Assembly: GCF_003426815.1 (NCBI RefSeq)
Contig: NZ_QKYK01000005.1
Span: forward strand, 62,001 to 126,000
Reading direction: 5' to 3'
Source: Desertimonas flava
Lineage (GTDB): Bacteria > Actinomycetota > Acidimicrobiia > Acidimicrobiales > Ilumatobacteraceae
Length of the DNA: 64,000 nt
Part shown: piece by piece, positions 42,769 through 50,901 of the stretch
Layout: the number at the start of each line of letters is the position of its first letter
Position numbering within the stretch: position 1 is the first letter of the stretch
The notes under the pieces: generated by a model
Told to the model about the DNA's origin: nothing
Database searches by the model: none
Seen by the model: the letters and a program-made list of their open reading frames with translations, nothing else
Translations under genes and position numbers: made by a program

Positions 42769-43562
42769 GTCGCTTCGGCGGTCGGGTCGCCGTCGTCACC
42801 GGCGCGGGCTCGGGCATCGGGGCCGCGGTCGCCCGCCGGCTGACGGCCGACGGTGCGCTCGTCGCCGCGCTCGACGTGGACGGCGACGCCGCCCGGGCGA
42901 CCGTCGCCGACGCCGGTGGCAGCATCGCGGTCGTCGCCGACGTGGCCGACCCTGGTTCCGTCGATGCCGCCGTGGCAGCAGTCGAGCAACAGCTCGGACC
43001 CGTGGACCTGCTCGCCCACGTGGCCGGCATCGACGCGGACCGCGCGCTCAAGGAACGGCTCGCCGAACACCGCCGCGCCGTCGAGCGAGGTGACGGCGAG
43101 CGGGGATTCCGCGGCCTCGTCGACCTGACCGACGAGCAGTGGGATCGCGTCCTGCGCGTGAACCTCGACGGCACGTTCTACGTCGTGCGCGCCACGCTCC
43201 GGGTGATGATCCCCCGCCGGCGCGGCGCCATCGTCACCACTGCATCCACCGCAGGAATGTCGGGCAACGCCGGCGTCGCCCACTACGCGGCGTCGAAGGG
43301 CGGCGTCCGCATCCTCACGCAGTCGGTGGCGCGCGAGGTCGCGCCGTTCGGCATCCGCGTGAACACGATCGCTCCGGGAGCGACGGCCACACCGATGTTC
43401 GGCCGGACCCCCGACGGTGAGCGGCTGGTGGCGGGCACGCCGATCGGCCGGAGCGCCGATCCCGACGAGCTCGCCGCGGCGTACTCGTATCTCCTCAGCG
43501 ACGACGCCAGCTACATCGTCGGCGAGACGATGAACGTCAACGGCGGCATGGTGATCCAGTGA
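42765..43562 (+). CDS. Short-chain dehydrogenase/reductase
   Basis: 265 residues. TGAGSGIG coenzyme loop, Asp near ALDVDGDAA suggesting NAD+, HVAGI in place of NNAG, catalytic Ser in TTASTAGMSG and Tyr/Lys in YAASKGG. It carries an extra 20-residue insertion (KERLAEHRRAVERGDGE) after HVAGIDADR that is unusual for the family. GTG start overlaps the TIM-barrel stop. Oxidoreduction of a secondary alcohol is expected. Confidence 0.88.
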   Translation: MSRFGGRVAVVTGAGSGIGAAVARRLTADGALVAALDVDGDAARATVADAGGSIAVVADVADPGSVDAAVAAVEQQLGPVDLLAHVAGIDADRALKERLAEHRRAVERGDGERGFRGLVDLTDEQWDRVLRVNLDGTFYVVRATLRVMIPRRRGAIVTTASTAGMSGNAGVAHYAASKGGVRILTQSVAREVAPFGIRVNTIAPGATATPMFGRTPDGERLVAGTPIGRSADPDELAAAYSYLLSDDASYIVGETMNVNGGMVIQ

Positions 43563-43608
43563 CCGGGCCCTCGTACGACTCCGTACCGACATCACGAAAG
43601 GTGCACGA

Positions 43609-44427
43609 ATGACCACACCGACCACCAGGGTGGAGCTCGGCGACCCGCTCCCCGCCGAGCTGGCTGCGTACTACGACGCGATCGACGCCGGGCGAGCCGG
43701 TGACGCCGCCGCCTGTTTCAGCGACGACGCGACGTACGCCGTGCCGCCGCCCGACGGCATCGAGACCGATCCGCGCTCGGTGTGCAACGGGCGCAGCGAG
43801 ATCGCGTCGCACCTGGACCAGCGGGCTGAGCGTCCCCATGTCCACACCATCGTTCTCTGCACCGTCGAGGGCCAGAGCGTCGCCCTGGAAGGCCTGCTGC
43901 TGGACCGGCACTCCGGGGAGGCCCAGGCGTCGTTCGCAGCATCGCTGCAGCTGGCCGGCGACGGCACCATCGGCCGCTACCTCGCCTACGCATCACCCGT
44001 CGTGCACCCGCAGCCGGCGGTGGCCAATCCATCCGCCGCGGAGCCGGGTGTGGCCATCGACAAGATCCACGAGTACTTCCACGCCCTCGACGACAGCCGG
44101 TTCGAGGATGCCGCCGGATGCTTCAGCCTGGACACGCTCTATTCCCATCCGCCCTACAAGGATCCGACCGTCGGCGGCCCCGGACGAGCCGAGTTCCGCG
44201 GGCGGGCGGAGCTGACGGCGGCGTTTCATCGTCGCGGCGCGCAACGCATCGACCATCGGATCGTCTTCCACGCGCAGCGCGGCCCGCACCTGTTGTTGGA
44301 GGGCATCGTCAACGACGACGCCGGGGCGTTGCTGGGTTCGTTCGTCTCCCAGGCAACCCTCGACGAGGCGGGGCTGATCCGGCGCTACGCGTCGTGGTAC
44401 ACCCAACCCGGAGTCGGCCGCCGCTGA
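43609..44427 (+). CDS. Tandem SnoaL/NTF2-like protein
   Basis: 272 residues made of two NTF2-like domains (about 15-130 and 150-265). Each starts with a helix and the D-A-x-x-C-F-S motif: AGDAAACFSDDATY and FEDAAGCFSLDTLY, followed by RSEIASHL and RAELTAAF. The repeat suggests an internal duplication. GAAAGGTG precedes the ATG. Last gene of the importer-protein/TIM-barrel/SDR set. Activity unknown; cyclase, isomerase or dehydratase roles are known in the fold. Confidence 0.8.
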   Translation: MTTPTTRVELGDPLPAELAAYYDAIDAGRAGDAAACFSDDATYAVPPPDGIETDPRSVCNGRSEIASHLDQRAERPHVHTIVLCTVEGQSVALEGLLLDRHSGEAQASFAASLQLAGDGTIGRYLAYASPVVHPQPAVANPSAAEPGVAIDKIHEYFHALDDSRFEDAAGCFSLDTLYSHPPYKDPTVGGPGRAEFRGRAELTAAFHRRGAQRIDHRIVFHAQRGPHLLLEGIVNDDAGALLGSFVSQATLDEAGLIRRYASWYTQPGVGRR

Positions 44428-44473
44428 GACCCGACCGGCGCGCCCGGCCGTCGGGGGGCGGCGGCCCACCCGC

Positions 44474-45244
44474 TCAGTGCAGTGACTCGCCGCCGTCGAC
44501 CACCAGGTTGGCCCCAGTGATGAAGGCGGCTTCGGGCGAGCAGAGGAAGGCCGCCGCGGCCCCCAGGTCGCTGGGGAGACCGGCGCGCCCGAGCGGCACA
44601 TTGGCGACGGCCTCGGCGAAGGCGTCGGGATTGGTCGCGGTCAGCGGGGTCTCGGTGATCCCCGGTGAAAGCCCGTTGACGCGGATCCCGTGCGGCGCCA
44701 GCTCCGTCGCGGCAACCCTGATCGCCATGTTGAGCCCGGCCTTCGTCGCGGCATACACCAGACGGCCGGGCCGAGCACCGAGGGCACGGATCGACGACAC
44801 GGCGAGGATCGCCTGGTTGGGCTGGGAGGAACGCACCATCGCCTGACCGGCCCGCTGACAGCCGTAGATGGCGCCGGTGAAGTTCAACGCCACCACGTCG
44901 TCGAACTCCTTCGCCGTCAACTCGAGGAACGGCGTCACCCAGCCCGTCCCGGCGTTGGCGACGAAGATGTTCAGGTGGGGCACCCGAGCATCGATGACGT
45001 CGAACAGCTCGTCGATCGATGCTCTGCTGCCCATGTCGGCGACGACCGGGACGACGTCTTGGCCCGCCGCCGCCACCGAGCGCAGTGCTCCAGCGGCCTC
45101 GTCGAGGGGCTCCCTCCCGCGCGCGACGACCACGACGCTCGCCCCCCCACGGACGAAACGTTCGGCGATCGCCCGGCCGATGCCCTTGCTCCCCCCGGTC
45201 ACGACCGCCCACTGGCCGTCGAACGGTCGCTCTGACTCCGTCAT
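44474..45244 (-). CDS. Short-chain dehydrogenase/reductase
   Basis: 256 residues. TGGSKGIG coenzyme loop, Arg near VVVARGREPL suggesting NADP(H), NAGTGW, catalytic Ser in AVSSIRAL and YAATKAG with Tyr/Lys, and the C-terminal VDGGESLH. AGAGGAAG lies before the ATG. It is 27 bp downstream of the solute-binding protein at 45272 in the same direction, so both probably share a transcript. Confidence 0.9.
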   Translation of the reverse strand: MTESERPFDGQWAVVTGGSKGIGRAIAERFVRGGASVVVVARGREPLDEAAGALRSVAAAGQDVVPVVADMGSRASIDELFDVIDARVPHLNIFVANAGTGWVTPFLELTAKEFDDVVALNFTGAIYGCQRAGQAMVRSSQPNQAILAVSSIRALGARPGRLVYAATKAGLNMAIRVAATELAPHGIRVNGLSPGITETPLTATNPDAFAEAVANVPLGRAGLPSDLGAAAAFLCSPEAAFITGANLVVDGGESLH

Positions 45245-45271
45245 ACGACTTCCTCTCGTCTCGAAGCTCTG

Positions 45272-46312
45272 CTATTGGAACAGCTCGCGCCACTCCGCGA
45301 TGTACTCGGTCACGAAGTCGGGCGTCAGCTGATCGAGATCCTGCTGGCGAACGTTCTCGATCTCGGTTTCGGTTCCTCCGACACCTGGCAGGACCGACGC
45401 GCCGTTGCGAGCCAGGGCCTCCTGCCCCGACTGCGTCACCATGAAGTCGGCCAGCACCTGAGCGGCGTTCGGGTTCGGCGCGGATGACAGGACCCCTCCC
45501 CAGAAGTTGGCGCCGAAGATCGTCTCGGGATAGGCGAAGTCGACCGGGGCGCCCTCGGCCTGCGTGTCACGCAGGCTGGCACCGGTGTAGACGGCCGCGG
45601 CGATCTCGTTCGAGGCCAGCGCCTCGTTGATCGCAGCGGCGCCGGGGTAGATCCGCGGGTTCTGGGCAGCCAGATCGGCGACGTACTCCTCCCCCATCTC
45701 CTCCTCGAGGTAGACGTAGAAGTCGACCAGTGTCTCGTTGGCCGCTTCGACCACGCCGACCCGGCCGTCTGCGAGCGACGGGTCGAGGAGATCGGCGTAG
45801 CCCGTGAGGCCATCGGGCACCTCGTCGGTGTTCCAGCCGAAGCCGAAGATCACCGCGTTCGACTTGAAGTACGTGCCGTTGGGTGTCCCCGTCTCCTGGT
45901 CGTAGTCAGGGTTCTCGAAGGCCGGACCGGCATGATCGACGTAGTAGCCGTCGGTGTCGGCCTGGACGACCCAGCGCTGGTCGGCGCTGACGTAGACGTC
46001 GGCCTCGCCCCGCCCGGTCTGCCGTTCGACCTCGATGCGCGGCACGAGGTCCTGTGGGAGCCCGCGGACCACGACGAGATCGATGTCGTACGCCTCCTCG
46101 AACCGCGATTCCAGCTCGCCGAGCTCGGGGACGCCCTGGCTCGAGTAGATCGTGACCTTGCCCTCGTCCTCGGCGGCCGCAATGATCTCGTCCCACTCGG
46201 TCGATCCGCTCGTGGCGGAGACCGGGCGAACGGTGGCCCCGATCGCGACGGCCATCGAGGCGGCCAGTGCCGCGGCGATGCGTCCGGCCTTCGACCTGCG
46301 TGCGTGCTTCAT
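45272..46312 (-). CDS. ABC solute-binding protein, iron(III)-type fold
   Basis: 346 residues. Signal peptide with basic start (MKHARRSKAGR) and hydrophobic IAAALAASMAVAIGA. The domain has GKVTIYSSQGVPELGELES, VVVRGLPQDLVPRIE, GFGWNTDEVPDGLTGYADLLDP and NPNAAQVLADFMVTQSGQEAL. Third paralogue of the set. Co-transcribed with an SDR and divergent from an FCD regulator; its promoter carries an ATGAT-N4-ATCAT operator like that before the ABC ATPase at 50901, which makes the two proteins likely partners. The permease is not in the window. Confidence 0.88.
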   Translation of the reverse strand: MKHARRSKAGRIAAALAASMAVAIGATVRPVSATSGSTEWDEIIAAAEDEGKVTIYSSQGVPELGELESRFEEAYDIDLVVVRGLPQDLVPRIEVERQTGRGEADVYVSADQRWVVQADTDGYYVDHAGPAFENPDYDQETGTPNGTYFKSNAVIFGFGWNTDEVPDGLTGYADLLDPSLADGRVGVVEAANETLVDFYVYLEEEMGEEYVADLAAQNPRIYPGAAAINEALASNEIAAAVYTGASLRDTQAEGAPVDFAYPETIFGANFWGGVLSSAPNPNAAQVLADFMVTQSGQEALARNGASVLPGVGGTETEIENVRQQDLDQLTPDFVTEYIAEWRELFQ

Positions 46313-46366
46313 GACGGAATCCCCCAACTGTTCTGGTCGTGACGCCACGTGGGGCGCCTCCGCTGA

Positions 46367-46402
46367 ATGATAAGAATCATCTGCCGATTTCGTCTTTGTC
46401 AA
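46367..46402 (-). promoter_or_regulatory. Promoter with variant operator for solute-binding protein
   Basis: TTGACA (46397-46402, minus) is followed by GATGAT (46376-46381) after 15 bp, or TGATTC after 17. The inverted repeat ATGAT-AAGA-ATCAT (46367-46380) overlaps the -10. It lies between the binding-protein gene and the divergent FCD regulator and may serve both. Confidence 0.55.
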
Positions 46403-46484
46403 GCGTGAAGTGTGCCGCGGCCGTCCAGCACGAGCGCGAGCGGCCCGTGATACCGTCCGCTGTCCGCAGCCAAGGAGCGTTCGA

Positions 46485-47285
46485 TTGGCGGACCAGCCGA
46501 CATCATCCGATGGGATGGCAGAGAGAGATGACCGCCGATCGGCGGAAGCACCGTGGCCGCCGGCAACGACCCGACGTGGCGTCAAGACGTCCGAGGCCGT
46601 GATGATGCTGCTCGTCCGAGCGATGGTCGATCGTGGCCTGAAGAGCGGCGACCGCCTCCCGACCGAGGCCGAGATGATGCGCGAGTACGGCGTCAGCCGG
46701 GCGTCGCTCCGAGAAGCGATCCGCCTGCTCGAGGTGCAGGGCCTGATCTCGCTCAAACCCGGCCCGGGCGGCGGAGCCACCGTCGGATCCGCCGACCACC
46801 GGAACTTCGCTCGCACCGCCACGCTCTTCCTCCACATGGGGGGCATGTCCTACGGCGACCTCACCGCGACGCAGAAGGTCCTCGAACCGCTTCTCGCCGA
46901 GGGCGCCGCCCGCAATCCCGACAGGGAGGCGAAGCGGGCTGCGCTCGCCCCGTACCTGACGACCGACATCAAGACCGACGATCGCGACTACCGGCGGCTC
47001 GCGTCCGGCTTCCACGACGCCGTCGCCGCCTTGGCGCGCAACGGCGTCCTCGCGCTCCTCGCCCGCTCGACGAGCGGGATCGTCACCTCCCACGTGACCG
47101 CGCACATGGACCCCGTCGAGCTCCGGCAGGAGATCCTCGACGATCACCGGGCGATCGCCCGGGCGATCTGCGCCGGCCGGGCGCGGCTCGCCAAGCGATT
47201 GATGGCCGAGCACTACGCCCGCCAGCACGACTACCTCGCGACGCACTGGCCGACCCGACTGGAGGAGATCGTCGAGCGGCCGTGA
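46485..47285 (+). CDS. FadR-type GntR/FCD regulator, probable TTG start
   Basis: 266 residues. Winged helix RLPTEAEMMREYGVSRASLREAI (here REYGVSRASLREAIRLLEVQG) and LKPGPGGGATVG; FCD pocket with FHDAVAAL, SHVTAHMDP, DDHRAIARAI and MAEHYARQH. The TTG at 46485-46487 is chosen as start because AAGGAG stands seven bases before it; the ATG at 46515 would need a different ribosome site (GATGGGATGG region) and is the alternative. Unlike its three paralogues it does not end in IEWR/K. Divergent from the solute-binding protein gene; likely regulator of that gene and of copy B amidohydrolase downstream. Confidence 0.85.
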   Translation: MADQPTSSDGMAERDDRRSAEAPWPPATTRRGVKTSEAVMMLLVRAMVDRGLKSGDRLPTEAEMMREYGVSRASLREAIRLLEVQGLISLKPGPGGGATVGSADHRNFARTATLFLHMGGMSYGDLTATQKVLEPLLAEGAARNPDREAKRAALAPYLTTDIKTDDRDYRRLASGFHDAVAALARNGVLALLARSTSGIVTSHVTAHMDPVELRQEILDDHRAIARAICAGRARLAKRLMAEHYARQHDYLATHWPTRLEEIVERP

Positions 47286-47323
47286 CCGCGCGTTCGACAC
47301 CCCTTGCCCCTCCGCCGAGATCA

Positions 47324-47347
47324 GGATAATCTTATGATGAATTATCC
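47324..47347. promoter_or_regulatory. Nested palindrome/operator before amidohydrolase copy B
   Basis: GGATAAT (47324-47330) and ATTATCC (47341-47347) form perfect outer arms around the operator core ATCTTATGATGAAT (47329-47342). TTGCCC at 47304-47309 could be the -35 and GATAAT (47325-47330) the -10, so the operator covers the start of transcription. Confidence 0.55.
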
Positions 47348-47385
47348 GCGACGCTGCTCGGCGCGTCACGACACGAGGAGGGGTG

Positions 47386-48564
47386 ATGGGGGCAACGGCG
47401 ATCAACGAGATCCCGATCATCGACGTCGACACGCACGTCATCGAGCCGTACGACCTCTGGACATCGAGGCTGGCCTCCAAGTGGGGTGACCAGGCTCCCC
47501 AGGTGCGCTGGGACGATGCCGCGGAGGAGGACGCCTGGTTCCTGGGAGGGGAACGGCTCGGGGCCGCAGCCGGGTCCGCGATGGCCGGCTATCACGAGTA
47601 CCCACCGCATCATCCTCGACGACTCGACGACGCCGATCCGGCGACGTGGGACGCGACCGCTCGCCTGGCCCGCATGGACGAGTACGGCATCGAGGCGCAA
47701 ATCCTCTATCCGAACGTCGGGCTGTTCAACGCCGGGCGGGTCATGGGCCTTCGCGACAGCGAGCTCCAGGTGGACATCGTCCGCGCGTACAACGACTGGC
47801 AGACCGACTGGAGCAGCGCGGCACCGGACCGCTTCGTTCCCGTCTCGTCCCTCCCCTTCTGGGATCTCGGCGCCACGTTGACCGAGATCGAACGTTGCGC
47901 CGAGATGGGTCATCGCGGGGTGATCTTCACGCAGAACCCGATGGCCTTCGGCCTGCCCGGCCTCGACGAGCGGCATTGGGACCCCATGTGGGCCGCCTGT
48001 CAGGAGCGCGAGCTCCCGGTGAACTTCCACATCGCCACCGGCGACAACGGTCTGCTCGCCTACAACGGTCACCCCGACAACGGCAAGCACGCCAACTACG
48101 CGTCGATGGGCGTGTCGTTCTTCATGGGGAACGCTCGCACGATCGCCCAGCTCATCTGCGGCGGGGTGTGCCACCGCTTCCCGTCGCTCGACTTCGTGTC
48201 GGTCGAGAGCGGGATCGGCTGGATCCCCTTCGCACTCTCGGCGCTCGACTGGCAGTGGAAGAACTGCGGTGTCCATCTCGAGCATCCGGAGTACGAGCTG
48301 CTGCCGAGCGAGTTCTTCCAGCGTCAGATCTACGGGTGCTTCTGGTTCGAGGATGCGACGGCCAAGGCCGCGCTCGACATCCTCGGGCCGGACAACATCC
48401 TGTACGAGACCGACTTCCCTCACCCGACGAGCATGTCGCCGGGCCCGGCGTCGGGCGCGATGCGACCCGACGACTACCTGGAGCAGACCTTCGCCGGCAC
48501 GTCCGAGGACGTCCTGCGCAAGATCCTCCACGACAACGCGGCGCGCCTCTACAAGCTCCCCTGA
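47386..48564 (+). CDS. Amidohydrolase-2 family metal-dependent hydrolase/decarboxylase, copy B
   Basis: 392 residues, the same length as copy A at 39121 and sharing long motifs with it: DVDTHVIEPYDLWTSRL, DPATWDA, RAYNDW, VESGIGWIPFALS, YGCFWFEDAT, YETDFPHPTSMSPGPAS and ILHDNAARLY. Members of this TIM-barrel family hydrolyse or decarboxylate ring acids; the exact reaction is unknown. The GAGGAGGGG site favours ATG at 47386 over the in-frame GTG three bases earlier. Two divergent copies, each with its own operator, suggest either two substrates or two steps of one route. Confidence 0.87.
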   Translation: MGATAINEIPIIDVDTHVIEPYDLWTSRLASKWGDQAPQVRWDDAAEEDAWFLGGERLGAAAGSAMAGYHEYPPHHPRRLDDADPATWDATARLARMDEYGIEAQILYPNVGLFNAGRVMGLRDSELQVDIVRAYNDWQTDWSSAAPDRFVPVSSLPFWDLGATLTEIERCAEMGHRGVIFTQNPMAFGLPGLDERHWDPMWAACQERELPVNFHIATGDNGLLAYNGHPDNGKHANYASMGVSFFMGNARTIAQLICGGVCHRFPSLDFVSVESGIGWIPFALSALDWQWKNCGVHLEHPEYELLPSEFFQRQIYGCFWFEDATAKAALDILGPDNILYETDFPHPTSMSPGPASGAMRPDDYLEQTFAGTSEDVLRKILHDNAARLYKLP

Positions 48565-48575
48565 GATCGCGACCG

Positions 48576-48612
48576 GGGACGGCGGATCGAGCCCCCGTTG
48601 CTCCGCCGTCCC
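48576..48612. terminator. Bidirectional terminator
   Basis: GGGACGGCGGA (48576-48586) pairs perfectly with TCCGCCGTCCC (48602-48612) over a 15-base loop, in the 70 bp between the convergent amidohydrolase (stop 48564) and flavoprotein (stop 48635) genes. Confidence 0.75.
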
Positions 48613-48634
48613 TGGCCGTGTGCCGACCGCTGGG

Positions 48635-49954
48635 TCAAGCCCGATCGAGTGAGGCGAGCACGGTGTCGGCCGCGCGCAGGCCGAAGACGCCGGCCGTCGC
48701 CAGCCCTCCGCCGTACCCGCCGGCGTGGACCCCTCCGGCGTCCGCCCCGGCGGCGAGCAGCCCCGGCAAGGCCCGCCCTGCGGCATCGAGGGCCCGGGCT
48801 GCGTCGTCGATGCGGACCCCACCGTGGGTGAAGGTGATCGCGGCTCGCACCTCGAGGGCGTAGAACGGCGCGACGGCGACCGACTGCTTGGGCGGTGTGG
48901 CGCGGGCGTTGAACGAAGCGAGCGTGGCCGGAAGATCCTCGGTGGCGAACCCCCACTCGCTCACCGCCCGCCCGAGCTCGGCGAGCGAGTCGGCCCGGGC
49001 CGCGTGCGCGCCGTGCGACGCCGCCACCTCGAAGGAGTTCGGGCGCTCGCCGCCGGCGATCGGCGACGCCTGGTCGTCGTACAGCAGCTGGTCGAACACC
49101 ATCACCGCGCGACCCGAGGGCTGACGCACGGTCCACTGCGCGTTGTAGTGGTCGCTCGGGAACGGCGGCTCGAAGACCTCGCCGTCGATGTTGACGAGCG
49201 CGGCACGGTGGCTGTGATACTGCGAGAGCAGGGTGTACACGCCAGGGACCCACACGTCGGTGGGCCAGCTGATGAGGTGACCGTAGAACCCGTCCATGGC
49301 GGGCGACGTGGCGGCACCGGCGGCCAGCGCAGCCCGGAGCCCGTCGCCCTCGCTGGCCCGGTTCGACCGCAGCAGCATGCTCGGCGCGTTGGGGTGCACG
49401 TGGGCGGCGAGCAGCTGCGCGTCGGCCTGGAAGCCGCCCGACGCCAGCAGCGTCCACGGGGCGCGGATCTCCACCTCCTCGCCCCCGTGGTAGACCGCGG
49501 CACCGGCGACGCGACTGCGCTCCACGACCAGTGAGTACATCTGGGCGCGCGTACGCACCGTTCCCCCTGCCCGCTCCACCGCCGACCGGCACCAGTCGAG
49601 ATACTCGGACATGCCGACCGGCCGGCCTCGCCCGTAGTCGAGGACGACGGCCTCGTCGCCGACCGGGGCGCCCGATGCCATGATCCACGCCATCAGTCGG
49701 GGGTACTCGTCGCAGAGTGAGCGGATCAGGCCCGGGTCGGCATGCGGCGACTCCTCGATCAGCACAGCGGGCTCCGGGGCGGTCCACACCCATCCGCCCG
49801 ACATCGCCGAGGAGCCGCCGATCTCCGGAGCCTTCTCGACCACGGCGACGCGGCCACCGCGTTCAGCGACGGCGGCGGCCGCTGTCATCCCGGCCATCCC
49901 CGAACCGATGACGACGAGGTCGAGCCCTCGGTCGTCCGTCGAGTTGGTCCCCAT
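48635..49954 (-). CDS. FAD-dependent dehydrogenase (fumarate reductase/3-ketosteroid dehydrogenase type)
   Basis: 439 residues. Dinucleotide motif DLVVIGSGMAGMTAAAA, FAD contacts EKAPEIGGSSAMSGGWVW, LASGGFQAD and the C-terminal GVHAGGYGGGLATAGVFG. The IGGSSAMSGG pattern is shared by fumarate reductase flavoproteins, 3-ketosteroid-delta1-dehydrogenases and related enzymes. It is somewhat short for a ketosteroid dehydrogenase (about 510-570), so another enone or alkane dehydrogenation is as likely. Start ATG at 49952-49954, 8 bp after the NmrA-like gene's stop; same operon as that gene and the ABC ATPase. Confidence 0.82.
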   Translation of the reverse strand: MGTNSTDDRGLDLVVIGSGMAGMTAAAAVAERGGRVAVVEKAPEIGGSSAMSGGWVWTAPEPAVLIEESPHADPGLIRSLCDEYPRLMAWIMASGAPVGDEAVVLDYGRGRPVGMSEYLDWCRSAVERAGGTVRTRAQMYSLVVERSRVAGAAVYHGGEEVEIRAPWTLLASGGFQADAQLLAAHVHPNAPSMLLRSNRASEGDGLRAALAAGAATSPAMDGFYGHLISWPTDVWVPGVYTLLSQYHSHRAALVNIDGEVFEPPFPSDHYNAQWTVRQPSGRAVMVFDQLLYDDQASPIAGGERPNSFEVAASHGAHAARADSLAELGRAVSEWGFATEDLPATLASFNARATPPKQSVAVAPFYALEVRAAITFTHGGVRIDDAARALDAAGRALPGLLAAGADAGGVHAGGYGGGLATAGVFGLRAADTVLASLDRA

Positions 49955-49962
49955 CGTGTCGG

Positions 49963-50901
49963 TCAGCCCGAGACCGATCCGATCGCCTCGTCCGACGTGG
50001 TCCAGTCCTGAGCGGCCAGCCACTCCCGCATCGGTGTCGGGCGGACGTCGAATCGGGCGGTCATGTCGTCCATCGGGACGAGGAACGGGTTGGCCTCGTT
50101 CTTGAAGAGGTAGTGCTTCTCGAGGTTCGACACGTACGTCTCCCGGTCGAGTCCGGACACGTCGCGGAACAGCTCGTACATGCGCTCGCCGAACTCGCGC
50201 GGCGTGATGCGGCGATACACGATCGGGCGGCCGAGGCGCTCGCTGAGCAGCTCGGCGACGTCGGTCGGGCGGAGCGTCTCGGGTCCGCCGACATCGAGGG
50301 TGACGCCCTCACAGTCGTTGCGGCTCATCGTCTCGATCATCCACGCGGCGACATCGTCGAGACAGATCCAGCTCACGTCCAGCGTCTCGGCATGGGGATA
50401 CGAGAACTCCCCGTGCTCGAGGAGGTACGGCTTGACCCATTTCGTCAGCAGGTTGTCCATGAACAGCGACGGCCGGATGATGGTGATCGGTGCGCCCGTG
50501 GACTTGACCGCCTGGGACATCTCGTAGCCCTGATCCATGCTGGGCACCCCGATCGGGCGATCGGGGAACCACGAGGTGGTGTTGTACACCAGCCGCCCCA
50601 CACCGGCGTCGACCACGGCACGCCCGACGTTGGTGATGTGCTCGACCCGCCGGGATCGCTCGGCGAATGCGGGGGCCGTGTAGAACACGACGTCGGCGCC
50701 GCGACAGGCGGCGACGAGCGAGCCGGGGTCGTTGAGGTCGGCGGCGACGACGTCGACGTCGCGCAGCGTCTCGTGGAGTGTCGTCTGCCGGGTGACCGCC
50801 CGCACGCGGTGGCCGTCCGCCACCAGCCGGCGGACCTGGGCCAGCCCCGGCCGGCCACTCGCGCAGAGGACCGTGACCGTCGACGCGGTGGCGGCGGCCA
50901 T
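49963..50901 (-). CDS. NmrA-like NAD(P)-binding protein (atypical SDR)
   Basis: 312 residues. The Rossmann start VTVLCASGRPGLAQVRRLV has CASGRPG in place of GATGxxG, so cofactor binding may be altered. VVAADLNDPGSL, VVFYTAPAFAE, YNTTSWFP and IIRPSLFMDNLL are typical of NmrA/TMR-type proteins, which act as redox sensors or reductases. There is no YxxxK catalytic pair. ATG shares one base with the stop of the ABC ATPase gene (TGATG), so translation is coupled. Confidence 0.82.
   Translation of the reverse strand: MAAATASTVTVLCASGRPGLAQVRRLVADGHRVRAVTRQTTLHETLRDVDVVAADLNDPGSLVAACRGADVVFYTAPAFAERSRRVEHITNVGRAVVDAGVGRLVYNTTSWFPDRPIGVPSMDQGYEMSQAVKSTGAPITIIRPSLFMDNLLTKWVKPYLLEHGEFSYPHAETLDVSWICLDDVAAWMIETMSRNDCEGVTLDVGGPETLRPTDVAELLSERLGRPIVYRRITPREFGERMYELFRDVSGLDRETYVSNLEKHYLFKNEANPFLVPMDDMTARFDVRPTPMREWLAAQDWTTSDEAIGSVSG

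Noticed and set aside
34013-46312. Ferric iron uptake as the function of the three solute-binding proteins
   Set aside because: The fold is shared with importers of other ligands, neighbours are catabolic, and no Fur/IdeR-type site or siderophore gene is seen. Left as unknown ligand.
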